64,000 nucleotides of DNA from Candidatus Enterococcus leclercqii (GCF_009933135.1 NZ_MAEH01000010.1:114293-178292), one strand, 5' to 3'; positions 47,438 through 56,920 are shown, counted from the stretch's first letter. The notes: generated from the letters alone by a model not told the origin. A program made the numbers and translations.

Positions 47438-47510
47438 GAAAATACTGACAGAAAAAGATTAATCCGATCCAAGCTTTCCTTGCCAAAATATTGGCTAGTT
47501 CAGATCTTAA

Positions 47511-47560
47511 AAAAATACCGATCCAAGCAGACAGTGAGGTTGCTTGAATCGGTATTTTTT
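47511..47560 (+). terminator. Terminator after the first ECF gene
   Basis: AATACCGAT and CCAAGCA pair with TGCTTG and ATCGGTATT around a 12-base loop, followed by a T-run. Confidence 0.9.
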
Positions 47561-47730
47561 GTACAGGGAGATAACTTCTCACTAAAAATGTAAGAGGGCA
47601 GCTGCGTTGGTGAAACGACAATATTCACCTTGGATGGTGCTGCTGAGTCGTCATAGACTTGGAAAAATACTATTTTCATCTCAATTTCCGAAAGTTACAG
47701 GAAAAAGTAGGAAATGAATGGCTCAAAGAA

Positions 47731-47759
47731 TTGTCCTCGTTTGTGAAGCGTGCTATATT
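47731..47759 (+). promoter_or_regulatory. Promoter of the folT leader
   Basis: TTGTCC (47731-47736), a 17-base spacer and TATATT (47754-47759) with TGC just upstream (extended -10). Transcription would begin about 30 bases before the THF riboswitch. Confidence 0.75.
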
Positions 47760-47794
47760 TGCCTTGGACAGGCATCATCGGCCTGAACAAATTC

Positions 47795-47912
47795 CAGAGT
47801 AGGAAATGAAGCGTTAAGTGCTTAGAGGATGGGATGTTGCCTCTTTGACGAAGAAGGAGAAGTCTGGCCGGCTTGTCTTTCGCGGTTTTGTTTCCGCATT
47901 CGCTGCAGAGAA
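47795..47912 (+). promoter_or_regulatory. Tetrahydrofolate (THF) riboswitch
   Basis: The region contains the conserved pieces of the THF aptamer in order: AGAGTAGG, GCGTTAAGTG, AGAGG-ATGGGATGTTG-CCTCT (hairpin 47824-47844), GACGAAG, CGCGGT and CCGCATTCGCT. GGAAA (47802-47806) can pair with TTTCC (47891-47895). Just after it, GCTGCAG (47902-47908) pairs with CTGCGGC (47913-47919), and CTCTT (47922-47926) could cover the ribosome binding site AAGGAG, so control is probably of translation. It sits directly upstream of folT. Confidence 0.9.
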
Positions 47913-47945
47913 CTGCGGCAGCTCTTACTAAAGGAGATGCTGACG

Positions 47946-48464
47946 ATGAAACAAAAAATGGATGCCCACAAGATTGCGCTGATGGGACTTTTGATTGCGA
48001 TGGTGATCGTGTTGACACGAATCTTTGTGTTCGATACGACCTTTTTGCGAATCAGTTTTCAATTTGTCCCAGAGATGCTGATGGGGATGCTCTTTGGACC
48101 ATTTTGGTCTGGTGTGGGGGCGGGCTTGGCGGATGTCATAGGCATGGGCTTTTTTGCCAAAGCGCCGTATTTTCCCGGTTTTACACTGAATGCTGTGATT
48201 GGAGGCCTGTTGTATGGTTGGTTCTTCTATCGCAAGGAAGTCACCGTAAAGAGTGCTTTTTTGGTGACACTGATCAATACTCTATTGATCACTTTGATTT
48301 TGACGCCGTTGTGGTTGCACATGATGTATCAAGTACCGTTGAATTGGGCATTTTGGAGTGTCCGTCTGGCGAAAGCTGCAGTGATGCTGCCGGTCCAAAC
48401 GACGATGCTGTATTATGTCGGCCGCGCGATCCCTTACAAACGTTTGGCCAAACGTTTCGCATAA
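47946..48464 (+). CDS. folT: Folate ECF transporter S component FolT
   Basis: A 172-residue membrane protein with about six helices. RISFQFVPEMLMGMLFGPFWSGVGAGLADVIG and FPGFTLNAVIGGLLYGWFF are hallmark FolT segments. It binds folate and delivers it with the ECF energising module. The THF riboswitch upstream strongly supports the substrate. The ATG at 47946 follows AAAGGAG; the frame open to 47829 runs through the riboswitch and is not coding. The 190 bases downstream show no terminator. Confidence 0.93.
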   Translation: MKQKMDAHKIALMGLLIAMVIVLTRIFVFDTTFLRISFQFVPEMLMGMLFGPFWSGVGAGLADVIGMGFFAKAPYFPGFTLNAVIGGLLYGWFFYRKEVTVKSAFLVTLINTLLITLILTPLWLHMMYQVPLNWAFWSVRLAKAAVMLPVQTTMLYYVGRAIPYKRLAKRFA

Positions 48465-48656
48465 AGGGCGCAAATTTCGGCGTTACCATCCCAAACGCTG
48501 ACAGCCGTGATCCGTATTTCGGATTGCGGTTTTTCTATTTGAATCGAAAACTGCTGAGATGCTTCGGGCGCAAGGTTTAACAGACAGCTTCAAAGGAATA
48601 GCAAAAGTTTGTTGTATAATTAGACTGTAATCGAACAGAAAAAGGAGGCGTTCAAG

Positions 48657-49010
48657 ATGCAGGAGTTTTCAGGGATATTCCGTAAAATGAGACTTGTCAG
48701 TGTTGTTTTGGCAGGAGGATTAGTATTGCTTTATGGGGTGATTTATTTGCGATTGCCTACTAGGGTGCCCGTACATATGACAGGATTAGGTAAAATTGAC
48801 GGCTATGGTCCCAAGCAAACGATTTTTTTGTTGCCGGTGACTAATTTGATATTCGCCTTGTCGTGGCCAGTGCAGCTGCAGAAGCTTCAAGCCTATTCTT
48901 TTCCTGGTTTGCGACGAGTTTTGATTTGGCTTTCGGGGTTGTTGTTTTTAGTTTTATGTTTGGGGACAGTCTATTTTTCAGTTATTTATCTTTCGCTTGC
49001 CAGCAGATGA
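48657..49010 (+). CDS. Small DUF1648-type membrane protein
   Basis: A 117-residue protein with three hydrophobic segments (about 15-32, 57-75 and 86-110). LPTRVPVHMTGLGKIDGYGPK matches the DUF1648 signature of proline, His and DGYG residues just after the first helix. DUF1648 domains occur in SdpI-like immunity proteins and stand-alone small membrane proteins; here only the core domain exists. GGAGGCG precedes the ATG and TATAAT at 48615-48620 is a probable -10. Confidence 0.75.
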   Translation: MQEFSGIFRKMRLVSVVLAGGLVLLYGVIYLRLPTRVPVHMTGLGKIDGYGPKQTIFLLPVTNLIFALSWPVQLQKLQAYSFPGLRRVLIWLSGLLFLVLCLGTVYFSVIYLSLASR

Positions 49011-49101
49011 CCGAGTAGTTTTGACGGATGAAAAATCACAGTACCCCACAGTCTTTGGGAGTATGCTATCATAAAAGTAGTTGAAATTTTGGAGGATGAA
49101 A

Positions 49102-50343
49102 ATGAGAGCATTTAAATCAATTCTGCTGGTGTTAGGGCTGGCTGCTTTAATCGTAGTTCCGATTGCTGCCGGTATTTACTTTTTTACCGGGATCGGGAAA
49201 AACAGCGAAAGTGGCGCATCGGATAGCACCGCTGCTGTTAACGCATCCTCAGATCAGGGGAAAAGTGAGCAATCGGCAAGTGGAACAGCTGACAATAAAA
49301 GCTCAGCTGCCTCAGAGTCAGACACAGAAGCTGACGATCCGGTGAATCGATTGCTGTCTGAGATGACTGTAGCAGAAAAAGTTGGTCAACTGTTTTTAGC
49401 GCGGGTGCCGGAAAGTGGCCAGATTGAAGCGTTGCAGACGTATCACTTGGGAGGCTACCTGTTGTTTGGTCGCGATGTGGAAGGCATTACGGCTGACGAA
49501 TTAACGGCGAAGATTCAGGAGTATCGAACAGCCTCTAAGTACCCGTTATTAATCGGAGCTGATGAAGAAGGGGGCACGGTTAGCCGTGTCAGCCGCAATT
49601 CTCAGTTGGTGTATCCGCCTTATTCTTCGCCTCAGACGTTGTATGCCGAGGGCGGCTGGCAGGCAATCACCGACGATACATTGATCAAAGCCCGTCAATT
49701 GAAGGCCTTTGGTATCGACACCGGGTTGTTTCCAGTGGCAGATGTGGCGACTGATCCCAACGCGTTCATCTATGATCGCACCATTGGACAGGATGCTAAA
49801 GGAACTGCAACTTATGTAACCACGGTGGTACAAGCGCTGCAAGAAGCCCATTCCGGCTCTACTATGAAGCATTTTCCCGGCTATGGCAATAACGCTGACA
49901 GCCATACGTCGATTGTCACTGATGAGCGGCCACTTTCGGAGTTAAAGGCCAATGATTTCGTACCTTTTGTTGCTGGTATTAAAGCTGGAGCAGACAGTGT
50001 GCTTGTGTCCCATAATATTGTCAACGCCATTGATGCCACTAAGCCGGCTTCCATCTCTGCAGCTGTCCACAAAGTATTACGCCAGGAACTGGGATTTGAG
50101 GGAGTAATCATGACTGATGACATGGATATGGCAGGGCTGGCAGATTTTATTTCTCAAGAAGAAGCGGGTTTGGCTGCGTTGCAAGCGGGAAATGATTTGA
50201 TCTTGTCCTCGACTTATGCAATCCAGATTCCCCGAATTATCACCGCTGTGGAAAATGGTGAGTACAGTGAAAAACAATTGGATGCCTCTGTACGCCGCGT
50301 TCTTACGTGGAAAAAACAGTTGGGGCTTTTGGAGAGTATCTAA
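49102..50343 (+). CDS. Membrane-anchored GH3 beta-N-acetylglucosaminidase (NagZ-like)
   Basis: A 413-residue protein. An N-terminal hydrophobic segment (residues 6-28) acts as signal or anchor and is followed by a Ser/Ala-rich linker (about 30-80). The GH3 domain carries KHFPGYGNNADSHTS, with the Asp266-Ser-His268 dyad typical of NagZ-type enzymes, and VIMTDDMDM with the nucleophile Asp339. It should remove beta-N-acetylglucosamine from wall fragments outside the cell. The ATG at 49102 lies six bases after GGAGG; ATG 49096 is too close. The C-terminal domain of two-domain relatives is absent. Confidence 0.9.
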   Translation: MRAFKSILLVLGLAALIVVPIAAGIYFFTGIGKNSESGASDSTAAVNASSDQGKSEQSASGTADNKSSAASESDTEADDPVNRLLSEMTVAEKVGQLFLARVPESGQIEALQTYHLGGYLLFGRDVEGITADELTAKIQEYRTASKYPLLIGADEEGGTVSRVSRNSQLVYPPYSSPQTLYAEGGWQAITDDTLIKARQLKAFGIDTGLFPVADVATDPNAFIYDRTIGQDAKGTATYVTTVVQALQEAHSGSTMKHFPGYGNNADSHTSIVTDERPLSELKANDFVPFVAGIKAGADSVLVSHNIVNAIDATKPASISAAVHKVLRQELGFEGVIMTDDMDMAGLADFISQEEAGLAALQAGNDLILSSTYAIQIPRIITAVENGEYSEKQLDASVRRVLTWKKQLGLLESI

Positions 50344-50472
50344 ACGAAGCTCAGTTTTTTGATTAGCTGTCTTCTAAACAGCAGAGTCGTGGCAACATGT
50401 AAACTGCCTGTTTACCCTGTATTGATGTCCACGAGTCTGCAAAATCTGAGCTTTGCTGACACTATCCTATCT

Positions 50473-50504
50473 AACCGTTCTCCTGGTGAGAACGGTTTTT
50501 TTGT
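50473..50504 (+). terminator. Terminator after the GH3 gene
   Basis: AACCGTTCTC (50473-50482) pairs with GAGAACGGTT (50488-50497), followed by a T-run. Confidence 0.93.
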
Positions 50505-50585
50505 TTGCTGGCCTTGTGTTATGATGAGTTGACGATTGCAGGGCGGCGAGACTCTTTGCTGCTACCTGCTGAAAGGACGAAGACC

Positions 50586-51935
50586 ATGAAAATCTGTCAA
50601 AATTGCGGGGCGCAAATCCCCGCCAAAGCTCAATTTTGCCCCGTCTGTGGAGCAGCACAAAAAACCGAAAAAGAAGTAGCTCAAATTACCCCAGAGGCTA
50701 CGCCAGCGCTAGAAAAAGCAGCGATTGAAGTTAGGCCCACTGACGACGAAACGTCGTCAGAAATCAACACTGCTACCTCAGAGACACCTAATGATTCCTC
50801 AAAGGCAGCAAAAATGGCGGGGGTTTCTGAAAGTGGGGAGCTGATTGGTGCCACCGATTCCTCAGAATTACCAGTAGAAACTAAATTGACCGAGGAAAAA
50901 AGAGCGCCTGCCACTGATGCAACCCCACCGGTGCAAGCTGCATCGACGGTCACTTTTGCAGGCGACTCATCAGCAACGGCAACCACGGCTGAGTTGGCAG
51001 AGATACCAAGTGACGAAAAACTATCAGAATCGGCTGCTACTGTCGAGCTGAAAGAAGGAGAACCCACGTCAGAAATTTCTACAAATTCCACAAAAGATAC
51101 TGAACAGACGGCAACCACGGAATTCACTGAACCGAGGAATCAGGGGCAATCCGATACAGCTGCTGAACTAGGCGACCAACCCACTACCGAAGCGGTTGCC
51201 AACGCTAAGGAGGTGTCATCAGAAGAAGCCGCTACTCCTATATGGGGTTCCTTTGAGTATTTGAAAGGCTATCTGCGCTATTTGAAAGAGCATGTCAAAG
51301 AGCCGCGACTCAATCAGAAGTCGCAACAGCCGGGTTTTGCGGCGGCCAGTTTGGTGATCGTAATTTTGACCAATACGCTGGTTCTCAGCGGTTCTGCGAC
51401 GGCAGCGCTACAGCGGATATTGGCACAATTGGATCTTTTCGGGCTTCACTATGTGTATGAAGGACCAGGCCTGGTGTTCTTTTTTGAAATTCTGCTGGCG
51501 CTGATTGCCGGTTTTGCCATCACATTTGGCGCATATTATGTGGCAGCAACGCGAATCTATCAACGACCTCTGACTTGGTGGCAAGCTGTCGAAGAGCTTA
51601 TGGCACCGGCTTCTTTAGCGGTCTGCACCAGTTTAGTTTCGGTCTTGTTGGCACCGGTTTTTGTACGCGTGCCGGCGGTGGGACTGATGGCGGTGATTAT
51701 CAATCTGTTTTTGATGCTGGTTTCTTTTGTGGGCAATCTCTGGCACACGCCAAACCTCAGTGGCCGCGCCAACCGCTATTACACTGCGGGTGTGACGATG
51801 TTGGTCGTCTTGCTTTTACTGATTCTGGTGGGGCGGATTTTTGTAGCTGGCGTGTTGCCGGATTTGCCGATTCGCCAGCAACTACCTACCGGCTATGAAG
51901 ATTTCTTCAATCAAAACAATGCACCATTTTATTGA
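50586..51935 (+). CDS. Zinc-ribbon membrane protein with a long disordered linker
   Basis: A 449-residue protein. Residues 1-26 form a zinc ribbon (MKICQNCGAQIPAKAQFCPVCGAAQ, two CxxC knuckles). About residues 30-215 are Thr/Ser/Glu/Ala-rich without predicted structure (SESGELIGATDSSELP and so on). From about residue 240 there are five hydrophobic segments (AASLVIVILTNTLVLSG, GLVFFFEILLALIAGFAITFG and others), like Yip1/DUF zinc-ribbon membrane proteins of Firmicutes. Function unknown; such proteins are often linked to envelope stress. The ATG at 50586 has GAAAGGACG; the upstream in-frame start at 50505 overlaps the previous terminator. Confidence 0.8.
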   Translation: MKICQNCGAQIPAKAQFCPVCGAAQKTEKEVAQITPEATPALEKAAIEVRPTDDETSSEINTATSETPNDSSKAAKMAGVSESGELIGATDSSELPVETKLTEEKRAPATDATPPVQAASTVTFAGDSSATATTAELAEIPSDEKLSESAATVELKEGEPTSEISTNSTKDTEQTATTEFTEPRNQGQSDTAAELGDQPTTEAVANAKEVSSEEAATPIWGSFEYLKGYLRYLKEHVKEPRLNQKSQQPGFAAASLVIVILTNTLVLSGSATAALQRILAQLDLFGLHYVYEGPGLVFFFEILLALIAGFAITFGAYYVAATRIYQRPLTWWQAVEELMAPASLAVCTSLVSVLLAPVFVRVPAVGLMAVIINLFLMLVSFVGNLWHTPNLSGRANRYYTAGVTMLVVLLLLILVGRIFVAGVLPDLPIRQQLPTGYEDFFNQNNAPFY

Positions 51936-52113
51936 AAAAGATCGCAGGAAAAATAATCTGCGCTGGGATACAAAGCAAATTTCCATGATAAATGACGAAC
52001 ACTTAAATCGAAAACGGCCGCTAAAAAACAGCTGCGACGATTGTTGACTCTGGGGCCACAAAAGAAAAAGACCTGATTTTCCTTGAGAGAATCAAAGTTA
52101 GTCAGGACTGTAA

Positions 52114-52174
52114 TTTTTATAAAAAAACAGACAAGTAACCGCCACTAATCGTTAATGGAAGCTGCTTGTCTGTT
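52114..52174 (-). terminator. Terminator of the ABC exporter operon
   Basis: AACAGACAAG (52126-52135) pairs with CTTGTCTGTT (52165-52174); on the minus strand it runs into TTTTTTTATAAAAA. On the plus strand it may also weakly stop the zinc-ribbon gene. Confidence 0.8.
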
Positions 52175-52217
52175 TGTTTTATCCGCCATTTTCTGAAGGA
52201 ATTTTTCATCTGCTGGT

Positions 52218-53972
52218 TTACTGTTCAAATTGGGCTCGATACAAGCGGGTATAGTAGCCGTTTTTTGCCAATAATTCTTCATGGGTTCCTTGTTCTACGA
52301 TAGCGCCGGCATCCATCACAAGAATGTGATCGGCTGCTTGGATTGTTGCCAACCGATGAGCGATGACAAAGCTGGTCCGACCTTTCATCATTTCCAGAAA
52401 GGCCGCTTGGATATTGCGCTCGGTGAGGGTATCCACGGAGCTGGTGGCTTCGTCTAAAATCAGCATAGCTGTCTTAGCAATCATCGTACGGGCAATCGTC
52501 AGCAACTGTCGCTGCCCATCAGAAATTTTGATGCCCTGCTCACCGATAACTGTGTTCAGTCTGTCCGGCAGGCGCATGACGTATTCATACATATAAGTCT
52601 TTTTCAAGGCAGTCCAGACTTCATCATCGGTAGCCGCCGGATTGCCGTAAGTGAGATTGTCCCGCAGTGTACTTTCAAAAAGCCAAGTGTCTTGAAGAAC
52701 CATGCCAAAACTTTGGCGTAGGCTATCGCGAGTAATTTGCTGGATGTCGTGGCCGTCAACGGTAATCCGACCGCGGTCAGCATCGTAAAAACGCATCAGC
52801 AGATTTACCAGTGTCGATTTACCGGCACCCGTTTTGCCCACGATTGCTACGGTTTCGCCAGGTGCTGCTCGGAAGCTGAAATCAGTAATCAAAGGCTGTG
52901 CGGAATCATAAGCGAAGTCAACCTGTTCAAAAGCCACTGCCCCTTTGACTTGTTTCAAGACCACAGCATCTGGGCTATCCGGAGTTTCCGATGGCTGATC
53001 CAAAATTTCAAAGGCCCGTTTCATCCCAGCAATGGCGGTCTGGATTTGCGTAGTAATCCCAGACAGCTCAATGAAAGGCTTAGTAAACTGGCTGGCATAA
53101 ATGGTGAAACTGGAAATCATTCCCACCGTCACCAGTGTACTGCCGCCAAGTAACAGCAAAGCACCGACAAATCCGACAGCTACATAGGCTAAATGGTCCA
53201 CAAAACGCGACATGGGATTGGTGAGGGAAGAGGAGAATTGCGCTTTTTGTCCCCGCTGGTAAAGCTCTTGATTCAGAGCTTCAAAGGCCGCCTGATTGGC
53301 TGCTTCGTGACCAAAGGCTTTAACAATCTTTTGGTTTCCTACCATTTCGGTGACAAAGCCGGAAATCTGTCCGACGATTTCTTGTTGGGCGACGAAATCC
53401 GCCTGGGAGTTGCGGGCAACCCACCAACTCACTAAAAAGATTATCGGAGTTGCCAACAAAACGACCAGCGTCAGTACCGGACTCATCTTCAGCATGACAA
53501 TCAATGCGATTATCACCACAGCCAATCCAGAGAAGACTTGATTAAAGACGGCTGACACCGCGACGGAGATGTTGTCCATGTCATTGGTAAAACGGCTGAC
53601 GATATTGCCGTGAGATGTCTGGTCGTAATAACGCAAAGGCAGTGTGTTCAAATGACGAAAAGCTTCCTGACGCAGGTCAGCCGCCGCCAGATAGGCCACC
53701 TTGTTTCCCAGCCGTTGAATGAATAGTTGACTGATTACCGTGAGCAACACGACACTGGCGAACTGTATCAGAACCTGATACAAAACGGCAAAATCGACCT
53801 GACCGGCTCCTACCAGCTGATCAATTCCATGACCAATCTGCCATGTCATGAAGACAGAAGTCCCACCGGCCACTACGCCTAAAATCATAGCCAAGACAAA
53901 GTACACGGGGTAGGAAAGAAGATAAGGCATGAAACGCCGCAATGAGGGCCAATCCATTGATCTCGTTTTCAT
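52218..53972 (-). CDS. Heterodimeric ABC exporter, subunit 2 (consensus Walker B)
   Basis: A 584-residue half-transporter: six-helix exporter domain (1-320) then an ATPase domain. Walker A is GKTGAGKSTL and Walker B ILDEATSS keeps the catalytic Glu. The ABC signature, however, is ISDGQRQ, not the usual LSGGQ. Together with the first subunit, whose Walker B Glu is replaced, one ATP site is complete and one is degenerate, as in EfrAB/LmrCD and TM287/288. It overlaps the upstream gene by four bases. Likely a multidrug or lipid exporter resembling EfrB. Confidence 0.92.
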   Translation of the reverse strand: MKTRSMDWPSLRRFMPYLLSYPVYFVLAMILGVVAGGTSVFMTWQIGHGIDQLVGAGQVDFAVLYQVLIQFASVVLLTVISQLFIQRLGNKVAYLAAADLRQEAFRHLNTLPLRYYDQTSHGNIVSRFTNDMDNISVAVSAVFNQVFSGLAVVIIALIVMLKMSPVLTLVVLLATPIIFLVSWWVARNSQADFVAQQEIVGQISGFVTEMVGNQKIVKAFGHEAANQAAFEALNQELYQRGQKAQFSSSLTNPMSRFVDHLAYVAVGFVGALLLLGGSTLVTVGMISSFTIYASQFTKPFIELSGITTQIQTAIAGMKRAFEILDQPSETPDSPDAVVLKQVKGAVAFEQVDFAYDSAQPLITDFSFRAAPGETVAIVGKTGAGKSTLVNLLMRFYDADRGRITVDGHDIQQITRDSLRQSFGMVLQDTWLFESTLRDNLTYGNPAATDDEVWTALKKTYMYEYVMRLPDRLNTVIGEQGIKISDGQRQLLTIARTMIAKTAMLILDEATSSVDTLTERNIQAAFLEMMKGRTSFVIAHRLATIQAADHILVMDAGAIVEQGTHEELLAKNGYYTRLYRAQFEQ

Positions 53973-55723
53973 GAAAGACCACCTTCTTCCTGCGATGCCA
54001 CAATCGCTTGATATTCGCGGCTGGTTGCCAACAGCGAATCATGAGTTCCGCTACCGACTAGCTTGCCTTCTTCCAACACGAGAATCTGTTGTGCTTCTTG
54101 GATGGAGCGCACCCGTTGAGAAATAATCAAAACCGTGCCTTGCAACTGTTGCCGCAGCGCTTGGCGTAGTTGCAGGTCCGTCTGGTAATCCAAAGCGCTT
54201 AGAGAATCATCTAAAATCAATAGTGGTGGTTGGGCAATCACTGCACGGGCGATAGTCAAGCGCTGCTTTTGACCGCCGGAGAAATTTTTACCGCCTTCAA
54301 AAATGGGGGTATCGAGACCTTGGGGCAGTTGTTGGACGAAATCTGCAACTTGGGCTAAAGTCAGTGCTTGCCAACATTCTTCATCTGTAGCATCTGCTTT
54401 GCCCCAACGGAGATTGTCTCGAATTGTGCCGGTGAATAAAACCGCTGTCTGAGGCACTAGTGCGACTTGCTGCCGCAGTTGCTCAAGGGGCCAGTCCCGC
54501 ACGTCCACGCCGTCCATTTGCACACTGCCACCAGCGACGTCGTAAAAGCGGGGAATTAATTGGGTCAAGGCTGATTTGCCGCTGCCGGTGGGACCAATAA
54601 TTCCCACAGTCGTGCCAGGTGTTATGGTGAAGTTTAAATCTTTTAGCACCAGCCCATAGTTATCCGCAAAGCGAAAATCTACATGAGAAAAGCGAATGTC
54701 AGCCCCGGCAGGATTCGTTTGTGGTAATGGGTGTTTAGTAGATGACGTGGAGGCACTTGTAAGAGGGGAGTCCGCAATCGCCGGGACTACATCTAAGACT
54801 TCGTTGATCCGTTGTGCGGAGGCTGCCGCCCGGGTGAAGATGATTACCAGATTGGAAACCACGATTAAGGCCAAGAGCATTTGGTTCATATAGTTGACCA
54901 ATGCTAGAATCTGTCCCTGTTCTAGGCGGCCGGATTGGACTTTGAAGCCTCCCAGATAAAACAATACCAAAATCCCCAGATTCATAATCAAGGTAGTGGC
55001 CGGCGTCAGCAGTGCTGAAATGTTGGAGACCCGAATGTAAATCCTTGATAATTCATCGGTACTTTCGTCAAACTGGCCCACTTCTCGTTGGCGGCGGGCA
55101 AAGGCTCGAATCACTCGAACACCACTGAGATTTTGAGTCACCAGTTCATTTAAGCGATCGAGAGTTTGCTGCACTTTTTTATACAATGGTACTGTAGAAC
55201 GAATGATGAAAAATAACACGAGGCAGAAAACCGGTAACGTGATCAAAAAGACCAGGCCTGCTTGCCAGTCGATCACAAAGGCCATGATGACTGCCCCGAC
55301 ACTGAGAAAGGGAGCTCGTACCACTAGCCGAATCAGCATCGCCAAAGCCAGCTGGAGTTGATTGATGTCGTTGGTGGTGCGGGTAATCAGCGTATCGGTA
55401 CCAAATGTATTCAGTTCCCGGTGAGACAACTGGTTGATTTTTGCCATCAACTGGTTGCGGAGTTCGGTGCCGAAGCCTTGCGAAGCCACTGAAGCAAAAT
55501 ACTGACAGATGACAGCGCATATTAGCCCAACCACCGACAAAGCAAGCATGGCAGCCATCATACGCCAAACCTCGCCGGCGTCATTGGCCCGGATGCCCTG
55601 GTCTACTAATCGTGCCATCAAAAGCGGTAAAAATAACTCAAAGACCGCCTCGAGAAATTTAAAAAAAGGCCCTAAGATGATCTGCTTACGATAATCTTTG
55701 GCATAGTTCAATAATCGGATCAT
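53969..55723 (-). CDS. Heterodimeric ABC exporter, subunit 1 (degenerate Walker B)
   Basis: A 584-residue half-transporter with six N-terminal membrane helices and an ATPase domain: Walker A GPTGSGKSAL, signature FSGGQKQRL, but Walker B LLILDDSLSALD has Asp where the catalytic Glu should be. Its consensus signature completes the active site made with the partner's Walker A and B. The arrangement matches EfrA-EfrB of enterococci. The start has GAGGGAGTGGCGAC upstream. The gene leads a two-gene minus-strand operon divergent from the type IV permease gene. Confidence 0.92.
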   Translation of the reverse strand: MIRLLNYAKDYRKQIILGPFFKFLEAVFELFLPLLMARLVDQGIRANDAGEVWRMMAAMLALSVVGLICAVICQYFASVASQGFGTELRNQLMAKINQLSHRELNTFGTDTLITRTTNDINQLQLALAMLIRLVVRAPFLSVGAVIMAFVIDWQAGLVFLITLPVFCLVLFFIIRSTVPLYKKVQQTLDRLNELVTQNLSGVRVIRAFARRQREVGQFDESTDELSRIYIRVSNISALLTPATTLIMNLGILVLFYLGGFKVQSGRLEQGQILALVNYMNQMLLALIVVSNLVIIFTRAAASAQRINEVLDVVPAIADSPLTSASTSSTKHPLPQTNPAGADIRFSHVDFRFADNYGLVLKDLNFTITPGTTVGIIGPTGSGKSALTQLIPRFYDVAGGSVQMDGVDVRDWPLEQLRQQVALVPQTAVLFTGTIRDNLRWGKADATDEECWQALTLAQVADFVQQLPQGLDTPIFEGGKNFSGGQKQRLTIARAVIAQPPLLILDDSLSALDYQTDLQLRQALRQQLQGTVLIISQRVRSIQEAQQILVLEEGKLVGSGTHDSLLATSREYQAIVASQEEGGLS

Positions 55724-56120
55724 GTCGCCACTCCCTCATTTTGCGACTGATAGAAAACACCAGCCGTTTGTTATGATCTTCTTCATTCTAGCGGAAAAAC
55801 GGGATAGAAAAAAGAGTGGCGCCCTTGAATTTTGCCAAGTTTACTCAAAGAACGGCGCTTACAATCGCAAAAAAAGTGTCAGAAACCAGTGTCGTGGAAA
55901 AGTTGCATTCAAGAGGAGCACTGATTTTGAGAAAAAGCCTGTCTCAGTGTCTCTTGTCGGAAAAGTACGTTATACTGAAAACAGTGCCGCTGTTTCTAAT
56001 GGCAGAAAAACTACTATATAATTATGATAATTATGCGAAACCGTCAGTTCTCACAACATAACGCTGAGCTGGCTCATACTAGCAGGTTGTGAAAACTGAC
56101 AGACAAGCAGGAGGGATTTT
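55724..56120. other. Divergent intergenic region between the ABC exporter and the type IV permease gene
   Basis: Contains TATAAT (56017-56022) with a weak -35, probably the promoter of the permease gene, within an A+T stretch having a repeated AATTAT. No gene and no convincing operator is visible. Confidence 0.45.
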
Positions 56121-56897
56121 ATGGAAGAATTTATTCGCGTCGTGCTCTTATTTTTTATCTATTCATTTATCGGCTGGCTGTGGGAGACGGTTTTTTGCTC
56201 CATCAAAGCCAAGCACTTCGTTTATCGAGGTTTTTTGGTGGGACCAATCACCCCTATTTACGGTTTCGGAATTTTAGCGGTGCTGTATTTTTTACGGCCA
56301 TTTCATGACAATCTGGTGCTCTTGTATTTTGGTGCGGCTCTCTTGGTCACAGTTTTGGAATATGTCACCAGCTTTGCATTGGAAAAACTGTTTCATGCAT
56401 CCTGGTGGGATTACAAAGGCGTGCCACTGAATATCAATGGTCGCGTTGCTATTCCGGTATCGCTGTTTTGGGGATTGGGCTGTGTGTTGATCGTCAAAGT
56501 AGTGAATCCCTGGGTCTTGGGCATCGAAAGCTGGCTCTCGGCAAGCTTTGGTTTTTGGCTGCCGGTCCTGTTAATGTGCATCACTTCAATGGATCTAGGC
56601 TACACATTGGCCAATATGACTGCCTTCCAAGCAGCTGTCAAACGCTTGAATGGCACTGTCGAAAAACGCCGAGAGGATCTGAAGGAATCTCTAGAAAACT
56701 CAAAAGAAGAGGTGGCACGCCGCTTGGAATGGGTCAATTATTTCCGAGAGCATCCCGAAGAGCAAGAAAGCCTGCCACGACTGAATTTTAACCAGCGGCG
56801 ACTTTTAAAAAACTTTCCCAGGTTGAAATTAGAGGATGTTAAGAGTGTGGACGACTTGCGGGGACTGGTAGAAGACCTTAAAAAGAAAAAACGGTAA
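56121..56897 (+). CDS. Putative ABC transporter permease (type IV, PF06541-like)
   Basis: A 258-residue protein starting with a membrane region FFIYSFIGWLWETVFCSI and containing KHFVYRGFLVGPITPIYGFG, EYVTSFALEKLFHASWWDY and LNINGRVAIPVSLFWGLG, all typical of this Firmicutes family with four to five helices. The last 75 residues are a charged helical tail (KRREDLKESLENSKEEVARR). The family's transport role is only predicted. ATG 56121 follows AGGAGGG. Confidence 0.88.
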   Translation: MEEFIRVVLLFFIYSFIGWLWETVFCSIKAKHFVYRGFLVGPITPIYGFGILAVLYFLRPFHDNLVLLYFGAALLVTVLEYVTSFALEKLFHASWWDYKGVPLNINGRVAIPVSLFWGLGCVLIVKVVNPWVLGIESWLSASFGFWLPVLLMCITSMDLGYTLANMTAFQAAVKRLNGTVEKRREDLKESLENSKEEVARRLEWVNYFREHPEEQESLPRLNFNQRRLLKNFPRLKLEDVKSVDDLRGLVEDLKKKKR

Positions 56898-56914
56898 TGT
56901 TACGATTCTGTTAC
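56898..56914 (+). promoter_or_regulatory. WalR-like box
   Basis: TGTTAC-GATTC-TGTTAC matches the WalR consensus TGTWAH-N5-TGTWAH exactly. It is immediately after the permease stop codon and 143 bases before the -10 of the 3D-domain gene, with a terminator between, so its target is unclear. A second, imperfect box (TGTAAC-N4-TGTTAA, 57009-57024) is nearer the promoter. Confidence 0.45.
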
Positions 56915-56920
56915 AACTTA

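Noticed and set aside
47873..48580. 235-residue plus-strand frame in another phase of folT
   Set aside because: It covers the riboswitch and folT in a different frame, lacks hydrophobic layout or motifs, and is rich in Cys/Arg as shadows are.
56011..56036. PerR/Fur box in an A+T-rich stretch before the type IV permease gene
   Set aside because: The repeated AATTAT is a direct repeat around a TATAAT; it does not form a good 7-1-7 inverted repeat.
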